A stretch of 64,000 nt of DNA from Sediminibacterium sp. GTDB taxonomy: Bacteria > Bacteroidota > Bacteroidia > Chitinophagales > Chitinophagaceae. The stretch lies in NCBI GenBank assembly GCA_016786865.1, contig JAEUVE010000011.1, positions 281,426 through 345,425 on the forward strand, given 5' to 3'. Shown one piece after another: positions 19,083-26,552 of the stretch (positions are counted from its first letter, which is position 1; every line of letters starts with the position of its first letter). The notes under the pieces are model-generated. The model searched no databases, was not told where the DNA came from, and worked only from the letters and a program-made list of their open reading frames with translations. The translations under genes were made by a program, and so were the position numbers.

Positions 19083-19550
19083 ATGGCAGTATTAAAAGAA
19101 GGCAGCAAAGCGCCTGCATTTAAAGCACTTGATCAGAATGGAAAGGCTATTTCCCTGGCCGATTTTAAAGGGAAAAAAGTCGTTTTATATTTTTATCCAA
19201 AAGACGATACACCGGGCTGTACGGCGCAGGCCTGTAACCTCAAGGACAATTACAGTGTTTTATTGAAAAAAGGGTTCCAGGTAGTAGGTGTGAGCGTAGA
19301 CAGCGTGAAGAGCCATAAAAAATTTGAGGAAAAGTATGAACTCCCGTTCCCCCTGGTATCCGATGAGGAAAAAAAGATCGTAGATAAATACAACCTCTGG
19401 GGCGAAAAGAAATTCATGGGAAGAACCTATATGGGAACCACCCGAACCACTTTCCTGATAGATGAAGCGGGCGTCATCCGTAAAATCATTGCCAAACCAG
19501 ACACCAAAAACCACACGGAAGAAATTCTGGCCGCGTGGGATTCTATCTAA
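19083..19550 (+). CDS. bcp: Thioredoxin-dependent thiol peroxidase, Bcp/PrxQ family
   Basis: 155 residues, standard length. It reduces hydrogen peroxide and organic peroxides in the cytosol with electrons from thioredoxin. The active-site block is [14 protein letters not shown], with peroxidatic Cys46 and resolving Cys51, the five-residue spacing of the PrxQ type. [13 protein letters not shown] near the C terminus is also typical. It is divergent from the carB half and is closed by a strong terminator, so it looks monocistronic. Confidence 0.95.
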   Translation: MAVLKEGSKAPAFKALDQNGKAISLADFKGKKVVLYFYPKDDTPGCTAQACNLKDNYSVLLKKGFQVVGVSVDSVKSHKKFEEKYELPFPLVSDEEKKIVDKYNLWGEKKFMGRTYMGTTRTTFLIDEAGVIRKIIAKPDTKNHTEEILAAWDSI

Positions 19551-19560
19551 AATATTGATT

Positions 19561-19608
19561 AACAGGTAAATATGCTTCGAATAATCGAAGAATATTTACC
19601 TGTTTTAT
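19561..19608 (+). terminator. Strong intrinsic terminator after bcp
   Basis: A 20-base-pair hairpin with one mismatch: left arm 19561-19580, loop ATAA, right arm 19585-19604, followed by TTTT. It starts ten bases after the bcp stop. A possible upstream start of the next gene at 19572 lies inside this hairpin, which argues for its start at 19701. Confidence 0.9.
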
Positions 19609-19700
19609 CCAATAAACCGTTCATTTCTGCGTTAAAGGGTAGGAAAAGTTCATTTTTAATGCGAAAAAAGAACGGGCCGCTTAAGCAAATCAATCTCTTT

Positions 19701-20906
19701 ATGGTACCTCCGCAAATACCATCCGACGACCAACGCCGTTTGAGGGAATTGTATCGGTATGAAATACTCGATACAACCTACGAGGAGGAGTTTAATGATG
19801 TGGTTAAGCTGGCTGCAACCATCTGCCGTACTCCCATTGCCATCATTTCGCTTATGGATGCCCAGCGACAGTGGTTCAAAGCCAGGGTTGGCATCGATGC
19901 TACTGAGTTTCCGAGAAATATTTCCTTTTGTGGTCATACAATCACTTCAGATGTTCCGGTCTTTGAAGTGATTGATGCTACACAGGATGAACGCTTTTTA
20001 GATAACCCGCTGGTAACAGGAGATCCTTTTATCCGTTTTTATGCAGGTGCTCCGCTCATCAGCAGTAACGGGTTCAAGATGGGAACCATCGCTGTATTCG
20101 ACACGAAGCCCGGTGCATTGAACGAGGAACAGGCGTATACATTGCAGTCGTTGGCGCGTCAGGTGGTTAAATTATTGGATCAGAACCTCCTGAATAAGCA
20201 ACTGGAGCAACAAAGTATTAAGCTGCAGCAACAAATGGAATTGCAGAACAGGATCCTGAGCATCATTGCACACGACGTTCGCAACCCGATTGGTGCAGTA
20301 AAATCGATTATTGAACTGAATTCACGTAAAATTCTCAGTCAGCAGGACTCTGTGGAACTGATGAATATGGCTGGTAAGCAGATAGACGGTACGGTGGAAT
20401 TGCTGAATAACCTGGTAGACTGGGGGTCTATGCAGATGCGCGGCAGAGGAGTAGAAACGGAGAAAGTACACGTGCGTACCCTGGTCAGCAATATGTTCAA
20501 GAGTTTTGAGGTCATGTCTTCGCTGAAATCGAATATTATGGTGAACCTGGTGGATGAGGATCTTTTTGTAAAATCAGACATCAATGCCATGCGCTTCATC
20601 CTGCGCAACCTCATCAGCAATGCCAACAAGTTTACTAAGGAAGGAGTCATTACTGTTTATGCGCACAAAGAAGGTTCGCTGGTGATGATTTCGGTGAGCG
20701 ATACCGGAGTGGGTATGACCCAGGATATGCAGAATAAATTATTTGATGGGGAGCAATACCAGAGCACTACAGGTACCGGTAATGAAAAAGGAAGCGGACT
20801 CGGCCTGATTCTGACCAAAGACTTCATTGAAATGCTCGGGGGCACCATTAAGGTAGAAAGTCAGCCGGAAAAGGGCACTTCGGTATACCTGCAGTTTGCA
20901 GATTAA
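19701..20906 (+). CDS. GAF-domain sensor histidine kinase
   Basis: 401 residues from ATG 19701. A GAF domain occupies about 20-165 (TICRTPIAIISLMD, ISFCGHTI, FYAGAPLIS), a short coiled coil about 165-190, then a dimerisation domain with phospho-acceptor histidine in IIAHDVRNPIGAV (about 195) and an HATPase domain (NLISNANKF, VSDTGVGM, GSGLGLILTKDFIEMLGG). No membrane segments, so it senses a cytosolic signal. The N-terminal IPSDDQRRLRELYRYEILDT is typical of Bacteroidota GAF kinases and fits this start; the frame is open back to 19572 but that part overlaps the bcp terminator. No response regulator is adjacent. Its stop overlaps the convergent feoB stop. Confidence 0.85.
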   Translation: MVPPQIPSDDQRRLRELYRYEILDTTYEEEFNDVVKLAATICRTPIAIISLMDAQRQWFKARVGIDATEFPRNISFCGHTITSDVPVFEVIDATQDERFLDNPLVTGDPFIRFYAGAPLISSNGFKMGTIAVFDTKPGALNEEQAYTLQSLARQVVKLLDQNLLNKQLEQQSIKLQQQMELQNRILSIIAHDVRNPIGAVKSIIELNSRKILSQQDSVELMNMAGKQIDGTVELLNNLVDWGSMQMRGRGVETEKVHVRTLVSNMFKSFEVMSSLKSNIMVNLVDEDLFVKSDINAMRFILRNLISNANKFTKEGVITVYAHKEGSLVMISVSDTGVGMTQDMQNKLFDGEQYQSTTGTGNEKGSGLGLILTKDFIEMLGGTIKVESQPEKGTSVYLQFAD

Positions 20907-23020
20907 CTCAACAGGGTGTATACCAGTAAACTCATTCCATAGGCCAGGGCTGTCATGTACATCAGCTGAAATACCGGCCATTTCCAAGATTTGGTTTCTC
21001 GTTTTACTACTGCCAGGGTACTCATACATTGCATGGCCAGTACATAAAACACCATCAGCGAAAATGCAGCCGGAAGTGTATACACTTTAGATCCATCGGC
21101 ATGTGTGGCGGATTCTAGTTTTTCCCGGAGAGACTGATCATCGTCTTCCTCTACACTGTAAAGGGTGGCCATGGTTCCCACAAATACCTCTCTTGCTGCA
21201 AATGAAGTAATCAGGGCAATACCGATTTTCCAATCGTAACCCAGTGGTTTAATGACGGGTTCAATTGCCTGGCCAAGCACTCCTGCATAGGAGTTCTGTA
21301 ATTTTTCGGTGGAAAGTTGCCTCTTCAGCGAATCAGTTTGCTGCGGAGCCGCTTTGATCATGGCCGCATATTTGGTTTCAACATCGGATAACCGGTTACC
21401 GGGTCCGAAAGAGCTGAGAAACCAGAGCAGCAAACTGATAATCATGATCACTTTACCTGCATCGGTAACGAATATGCGGGCTTTCTCCACCATGGTGATT
21501 CCCACATTTTTCCAGCGGGGAGCACGGTAAATAGGCAGTTCCAGGATAAAGAAGCTTTTTTCTTTAATGTGGACGAACCACTTTAAAACATAGCTTACCA
21601 TCAGGGCCATGAAAGTACCGAGGAAATAAAGCCCCATCATTACAAGCCCCTGTAAACTCACGAAACCGAAATAATAATGATCGTCTACTACCAGAGAAAT
21701 CAATATGGTATATACCGGTAAACGGGCGCTACAGCTCATCAATGGTGTTACCATAATGGTGAGCAGCCTTTCTTTTTTGTTTTCAATATTTCTGGCGCTC
21801 ATGATGGCCGGTACAGCGCAGGCAAAACTGCTGATCATGGGCATTACGCTTTTTCCATTGAGCCCTACCTTGCGCATCAGCCGGTCGCTGAGGAAACCGA
21901 TACGTGCCATGTAGCCACTGTCTTCCAGCATAGTGATGATTCCGAATAAAATCATGATCTGCGGAATGAACACCATGATACCGCTTAGTCCTGCAACAAT
22001 ACCATTGATCAGCAGATCGCTCCACCATACCTGGGGAAGGGTGGTGGTTAACCAGCTGCTGATTTGTGCAAAGCACCATTCTATCAGCCCCATCGGATAG
22101 GCAGCCAGTGCAAATACACTCTGGAAAAGCAGGAACAGTACCGTCAGCAGAATGAGGTAACCCCAGGTACGGTGCAGTAAAATATTATCCAGTTTGTTGC
22201 TGAATAATTTTTTCTGAAGCGGGCCGGGCTCAACCACTTTTTTTTGCATTACCTGCCGGATATGGTTGTACCGCTGCATGATTTCTTCCGCCTGCGTTTT
22301 GGTGGCATTGAAACCGGTTCTGGTGATGATTTCCGAAATAACAGCCTGCTCTTTTCCGTTGCCGAGTTCCTCATGGTTGATCAGGTGGTGTATGGCTGCA
22401 TATTCGCTCAGATTGGGGAAAGCAGCTCTTACTTCCTGAATGGCTTCCGGAGCCAGGGCTGCTACATCAATAAAATCGTTGCTGCGGGCCGAAGCTTCGG
22501 GGGTTGAGCGGGTCAGTTTGGCAATGGCTCTTTTTAATTCGGTTAATCCCTTGTTTTTTCTGGGGTTCACAGCAACAATCGGAATACCCAGTTCTACCTC
22601 CAGACCGGGAATATCTATCTTGATTCCTTTCTGTGCAGCAATATCATTCATGGTCAGCACCATGATTACCGGAATCTTGAGATCAATGATCTGGCTGCAG
22701 AACAGGAGGTTGCGTTTCAGATTACTGGCATCCGCAACCAGGATCACCATATCGGGTTTAACCGATTCGTCCGCACCCATCAGTACCTTATAAGCCACCC
22801 ATTCATCCGCCCTTCGGGGGTAGAGGCTGTAAGTGCCTGGCAGGTCAATCAGTTCCGTATCTTTTTCGCTGTCTACAGAATAGATTCCCGTTTTTTTATC
22901 TACGGTAACGCCCGGAAAATTACCTACTTTCTGGTTCAGTCCGGTGAGGGCATTGAACAGGGAGCTTTTGCCGCTATTGGGGTTTCCGACTAATGCAATA
23001 TGAAACTTTGGTGTTGCCAA
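20903..23020 (-). CDS. feoB: Ferrous iron transporter FeoB
   Basis: About 705 residues from TTG 23020. The N-terminal GTPase shows G1 GNPNSGKS, G2 FPGVTVDKKTG, G3 DLPGTYSL, G4 LTMND and a G5-like region, followed by a helical spacer and the membrane part with two Gate-type regions. It imports Fe(II) across the inner membrane. No feoA is adjacent. The -7 element at 23026 leaves only a few bases before TTG 23020, so translation may be nearly leaderless; the alternative ATG 23089 would put the promoter inside the gene and add a non-conserved 23-residue extension. Its end overlaps the convergent GAF kinase by four bases. Confidence 0.9.
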   Translation of the reverse strand: MATPKFHIALVGNPNSGKSSLFNALTGLNQKVGNFPGVTVDKKTGIYSVDSEKDTELIDLPGTYSLYPRRADEWVAYKVLMGADESVKPDMVILVADASNLKRNLLFCSQIIDLKIPVIMVLTMNDIAAQKGIKIDIPGLEVELGIPIVAVNPRKNKGLTELKRAIAKLTRSTPEASARSNDFIDVAALAPEAIQEVRAAFPNLSEYAAIHHLINHEELGNGKEQAVISEIITRTGFNATKTQAEEIMQRYNHIRQVMQKKVVEPGPLQKKLFSNKLDNILLHRTWGYLILLTVLFLLFQSVFALAAYPMGLIEWCFAQISSWLTTTLPQVWWSDLLINGIVAGLSGIMVFIPQIMILFGIITMLEDSGYMARIGFLSDRLMRKVGLNGKSVMPMISSFACAVPAIMSARNIENKKERLLTIMVTPLMSCSARLPVYTILISLVVDDHYYFGFVSLQGLVMMGLYFLGTFMALMVSYVLKWFVHIKEKSFFILELPIYRAPRWKNVGITMVEKARIFVTDAGKVIMIISLLLWFLSSFGPGNRLSDVETKYAAMIKAAPQQTDSLKRQLSTEKLQNSYAGVLGQAIEPVIKPLGYDWKIGIALITSFAAREVFVGTMATLYSVEEDDDQSLREKLESATHADGSKVYTLPAAFSLMVFYVLAMQCMSTLAVVKRETKSWKWPVFQLMYMTALAYGMSLLVYTLLS

Positions 23021-23025
23021 GGTTG

Positions 23026-23033
23026 CAAAAGTA
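23026..23033 (-). promoter_or_regulatory. -7 promoter element (TACTTTTG) of feoB
   Basis: TACTTTTG on the minus strand, exact TAnnTTTG match, five bases before the TTG at 23020. It decides the preferred feoB start, since the upstream ATG at 23089 lies before this element. Confidence 0.5.
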
Positions 23034-23121
23034 GGTGCAAGGATCAGGATAAGGTTACGAGATCGGGAACAGAATGTACAGGATTTCATACAGAATCCGT
23101 TTTACGGATGCTCCTTCCGCT

Positions 23122-23129
23122 TACTTTTG
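23122..23129 (+). promoter_or_regulatory. -7 promoter element (TACTTTTG) of the M28 peptidase gene
   Basis: TACTTTTG, exact TAnnTTTG match, 17 bases before ATG 23147. It is the same octamer as in front of the divergent feoB and selD. Confidence 0.55.
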
Positions 23130-23146
23130 TACCACAAACTGTTATT

Positions 23147-24790
23147 ATGAAAAAATGGATTGCGATTATTTTACTGCTCCCCCTGCTGTCTGAGGCCCAG
23201 TCTAAACGTAAACTGCGCAAGGAAGCTGCCCGGGAAGCCTCGTTGATTATGAGCAATCTGACCAAGCATGTACAGTACCTGGCCGACGATGCGCTGGAAG
23301 GAAGACGAACCGGTACCAAGGGAGAACTGATGGCCATGGAGTACATCATTGCACAATACAAACAAATCGGCATTGAACCGGCCGGGAATAACGGATATAT
23401 CCAGGAATTTGAAATCAACGAGGGTAAAAAGATCAATGAAAACACCGAATTGAAAATTGATGGAAAAGCACTTGGATTAATAACCGATTATTTCCCACTT
23501 GCATTCAGTGCTACAGGATATGTTACAGGTAACCAGGCTCCTGCACTGAGTGAAGGTGACCAACCCTGGTTCAGGGATCTGAGCGATATTTTGGAAGAAA
23601 ACAAAAACAACCCGCATTTTGATATTGAAGAAGTTATTAAAAAGGAAGCGGCCAATGCAGCAGCCAAAAAGGCTACAGCCCTTTTTCTGTATAACAGTTC
23701 CTCTTTAACAGACAATGTTCAGTTCAACAAAAACGATCGTACCGCAGCAGCTTCCATTCCGGTGGTTTACCTGACCAGACAGGGTCAGAAAAAATACCTT
23801 CCGGATTATACAGCTTCTTTAAAGATAGAACTCCGTGTATCTTTTACCGAAGCTATACGAAAAGCCAGAAATGTTGTGGGTTATATCAACAACAATGCGG
23901 CTTCCACCATTGTTTTGGGAGCACATTACGATCACCTGGGTTATGGAGAAGATAAAAATGCCCTGGATACAGGGCATGCAGTCCGCAATGGCGCTGATGA
24001 TAATGCCAGCGGAACTGCGGCACTGATAGAGTTAACCCGTAAGCTTTCCGCAAAGGCGCCCAAAGGAAATAACTATCTCATCATTCATTTTTCCGGAGAG
24101 GAGCTGGGATTATTCGGAAGCAAATACTGGCTGGAGCATCCTACAAAACAGATTACGCCCAACTATATGATCAATATGGACATGGTAGGCCGGTATGATA
24201 CTGCAAGAAAGTTAACCATTGGCGGTTACGGCACTTCTCCGGTTTGGGGACAGATCATCCCTTCCGTTGCACAGGGACTTGCATATAAGATCGACAGTGC
24301 CGGAAGTGGTCCCAGTGATCACGCCAGCTTTTACAGAAAAGATATACCTGTTCTTTTTTTATTCACCGGAAGTCATTCAGACTATCACAAGGCTTCGGAC
24401 GACTGGGATAAAATTCACTATGCCGGCAGCAAAGACATTTTATTAATGGTATACAAAATCATTGAACAGGCCGACAGCAGGGGTAAAATTCCTTTTACCA
24501 AAACCGCAGAGCAACAAATGGGCAGAAGCACCCGCTTCACTGTTAGCCTGGGAGTTATCCCGGATTACGGTTTTACCGGAACTGGTCTTCGCATTGATGG
24601 AGTAAGCCCCGGAAAATTGGCGGAGAAAAAAGGGTTACAGGCCGGAGATATCCTGCTGCAATTGGGCGAATACAAATTTGTGGATGTAAACAGTTACATG
24701 CTGTCGCTTTCCAAGTTTAAAAAAGGCGATAAAACGGTACTGATCATCAAACGCGGTACCGAAGAAAGAAAGATCGATATTGAGTTTTAA
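23147..24790 (+). CDS. Secreted M28-family zinc aminopeptidase with C-terminal PDZ domain
   Basis: 547 residues. A signal peptide ends near SEAQ (residue 18). A protease-associated region interrupts the chain before the M28 core, which has the di-zinc ligands and catalytic acids in GAHYDHLGYG, NGADDNASGTAAL, SGEELGLFGS, NMDMVGRYD and the late His in SDYHKASDDWD. Residues about 460-547 form a PDZ-like domain (GVSPGKLAEKKGLQAGDILLQLG). It probably trims peptides in the periplasm or outside the cell. ATG 23147 is supported by the signal peptide and the -7 element at 23122. The IPExxxVDY gene follows after nine bases. Confidence 0.9.
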   Translation: MKKWIAIILLLPLLSEAQSKRKLRKEAAREASLIMSNLTKHVQYLADDALEGRRTGTKGELMAMEYIIAQYKQIGIEPAGNNGYIQEFEINEGKKINENTELKIDGKALGLITDYFPLAFSATGYVTGNQAPALSEGDQPWFRDLSDILEENKNNPHFDIEEVIKKEAANAAAKKATALFLYNSSSLTDNVQFNKNDRTAAASIPVVYLTRQGQKKYLPDYTASLKIELRVSFTEAIRKARNVVGYINNNAASTIVLGAHYDHLGYGEDKNALDTGHAVRNGADDNASGTAALIELTRKLSAKAPKGNNYLIIHFSGEELGLFGSKYWLEHPTKQITPNYMINMDMVGRYDTARKLTIGGYGTSPVWGQIIPSVAQGLAYKIDSAGSGPSDHASFYRKDIPVLFLFTGSHSDYHKASDDWDKIHYAGSKDILLMVYKIIEQADSRGKIPFTKTAEQQMGRSTRFTVSLGVIPDYGFTGTGLRIDGVSPGKLAEKKGLQAGDILLQLGEYKFVDVNSYMLSLSKFKKGDKTVLIIKRGTEERKIDIEF

Positions 24791-24799
24791 ATATGTCGT

Positions 24800-25234
24800 A
24801 TGAAACTTCGACTGGACGTTGATGAACTGAATGATGATTTTTTTGAAGATACCCGCCTGCTGGGTATTACAGCTACTATGAAAAACTATCAGTTTTGTAT
24901 GCAGCTGAACAATATGCTGGGCTATGATTTCAGGTTGAATCCCGAAATTGAAATTCACCTTAAGAAAAAGAACAGGAGCTATTATTTTTCCATTTATCAG
25001 TATAAAGAACCCAATAACTCGCTGGTACATTATCTGTACCAGAATCAGTTTGATGGGGAATATCTGCTCCCGGAGTTCAAGCACATGGACTTTCTCTGGC
25101 TGATGAAGTACGAATATGTAGATGATGAAAAATGCAACTGGATCCGCCAGACCGTCCGCAACCTGAACGGTGTGCAGATGATCGTGGAATTAACCAACGA
25201 GCAAATCAAGAACAAGGGCAATATGGTTTTTTAG
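24800..25234 (+). CDS. IPExxxVDY-family protein, function unknown
   Basis: 144 residues, soluble, no signal peptide. It matches the small Bacteroidota family named after the motif IPExxxVDY; here the motif reads LPEFKHMDF near residues 91-99. By family knowledge the function is not established. It starts nine bases after the M28 peptidase stop, so it is probably in the same transcript, and it is convergent with selD with only four bases between the stops. Confidence 0.7.
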   Translation: MKLRLDVDELNDDFFEDTRLLGITATMKNYQFCMQLNNMLGYDFRLNPEIEIHLKKKNRSYYFSIYQYKEPNNSLVHYLYQNQFDGEYLLPEFKHMDFLWLMKYEYVDDEKCNWIRQTVRNLNGVQMIVELTNEQIKNKGNMVF

Positions 25235-25238
25235 CTGC

Positions 25239-26291
25239 TCAGGCTTCTACCTGGATTCTTTTTTCACCTGCAGCATTAAGCTGACCAATTGGCTCTGTAT
25301 AAGCTTCCAGTCCAAAGCTTTTTAACACAGCCTGCACTTCAGCAATCGCCGAAGGAGCAGCTGCAATCAGCAAACCGCCATTGGTTTGTGGGTCGGGCAA
25401 TAACGAAAAAGCCTGCATTACATCCACCCCTTTCCCAAAACCTACCTGGCTGCTGTATGCATTCCAGTTCCTGTAGGTAGCATCCGGCACAACCCTTTGC
25501 GCAAGGTGCTTTTTAGCGGCTTCCAGCGCAGGGATTTTGCTGTATTGGATAGTGGCACCAAGCCCGCTGCCCTCGGTCATTTCCATTAAATGTCCGATCA
25601 GGCCAAAACCGGTTACATCGGTCATGGCATGTACCCCACTGATAGCACCAAGCGCCTCTCCCGAACGATTCAACTGGTTGAGCTGGTGAATCAATACAGA
25701 CAGGTCTGCCTCGTCTAACAGCCCTCTTTTCTGAGCAGTAGACAATACACCCACACCCAAAGGTTTGGTCAGAAACAGAAGATCGCCCTCTTTACCGGTA
25801 TTGTTTTGTTTCAGATTTTCTGTTGCAATTAAACCGTTTACTGAGAGGCCAAATATTGGTTCGGTGGTATCAACACTATGTCCTCCGGCAAGTGGTATAC
25901 CGGCTTCCAGGCACATGCTTCTTCCTCCTTCAATCACTTCTCTGGCGATCTCGGGAGACAGCTTTTCTACGGGCCAGCCCAGTATGGCCAGTGCCATTAC
26001 CGGTTTTCCACCCATGGCAAAAACATCACTGATCGCATTTGCTGCGGCAATTCTTCCAAACTGAAAGGGATCATCCACAATAGGCATGAAGAAATCTGTT
26101 GTGCTGATCAGGGCAGTTCCGTTACCCAGGTCATAAACAGCTGCATCGTCTTTACTGCTGTTACCTACCAGCAGGTTGGGATAATCAGGTTGGGCAGCAG
26201 AAGATTTGAGAATACTGTCTAAAACAGCAGGAGCGATTTTACAACCACATCCACCGCCGTGTGAAAACTGAGTGAGTTTGATGTTGGACAT
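25239..26291 (-). CDS. selD: Selenide, water dikinase (selenophosphate synthase)
   Basis: 350 residues. It makes selenophosphate from selenide and ATP. The N-terminal active site SHGGGCGCKIAP has Cys15 (the catalytic position, Cys or Sec in the family), Cys17 and Lys18, and glycine-rich nucleotide-binding parts (FAMGGKPVMALAILGWP, GGHSVDTTEPIFGLSVNG) follow. The catalytic residue is an ordinary cysteine, with no in-frame TGA. No selA, selB, selC or mnmH is near, so use for selenoprotein or 2-selenouridine synthesis cannot be decided here. Confidence 0.93.
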   Translation of the reverse strand: MSNIKLTQFSHGGGCGCKIAPAVLDSILKSSAAQPDYPNLLVGNSSKDDAAVYDLGNGTALISTTDFFMPIVDDPFQFGRIAAANAISDVFAMGGKPVMALAILGWPVEKLSPEIAREVIEGGRSMCLEAGIPLAGGHSVDTTEPIFGLSVNGLIATENLKQNNTGKEGDLLFLTKPLGVGVLSTAQKRGLLDEADLSVLIHQLNQLNRSGEALGAISGVHAMTDVTGFGLIGHLMEMTEGSGLGATIQYSKIPALEAAKKHLAQRVVPDATYRNWNAYSSQVGFGKGVDVMQAFSLLPDPQTNGGLLIAAAPSAIAEVQAVLKSFGLEAYTEPIGQLNAAGEKRIQVEA

Positions 26292-26309
26292 TCAGGTTTA
26301 TCATTTCCG

Positions 26310-26317
26310 CAAAAGTA
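26310..26317 (-). promoter_or_regulatory. -7 promoter element (TACTTTTG) of selD
   Basis: TACTTTTG on the minus strand, exact TAnnTTTG match, 18 bases before the selD ATG at 26291. Confidence 0.55.
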
Positions 26318-26351
26318 GGATCAATCCGGCGCTTATACCCCTATAAATGAA

Positions 26352-26378
26352 GAAAGCTGCAAATAAATTGCAGCTCTC
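26352..26378. other. Hairpin in the selD / propeller-kinase intergenic region
   Basis: AGCTGCAA (26355-26362) pairs with TTGCAGCT (26368-26375) around loop ATAAA, extended by two more pairs past one mismatch. Neither strand has a T run after it, so it is not a good terminator. It lies in the 261-base gap between two divergent genes; the rest of the gap shows nothing further I can name. Confidence 0.35.
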
Positions 26379-26552
26379 TACCCCCAATTATTACTGTTAG
26401 TAATGATGTAAAGTTGAATAATTTTTTTTCTTGAGCGGGGGTTTTTATTTAAACGGGCTGTTTTCTTTCACGAAACACGCTAACTGTTTTATAATGCACT
26501 TTTTCTGCCAAACATATATTAACTTGAGATAATATTATAAATATTTGCAGAT

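Noticed and set aside
19572..19700. Upstream in-frame extension of the GAF kinase
   Set aside because: It would place the start codon inside the bcp terminator hairpin, and the conserved N terminus of GAF kinases begins at 19701.
25239..26291. Selenocysteine-containing SelD
   Set aside because: The catalytic position is an ordinary Cys codon and the frame has no internal TGA.
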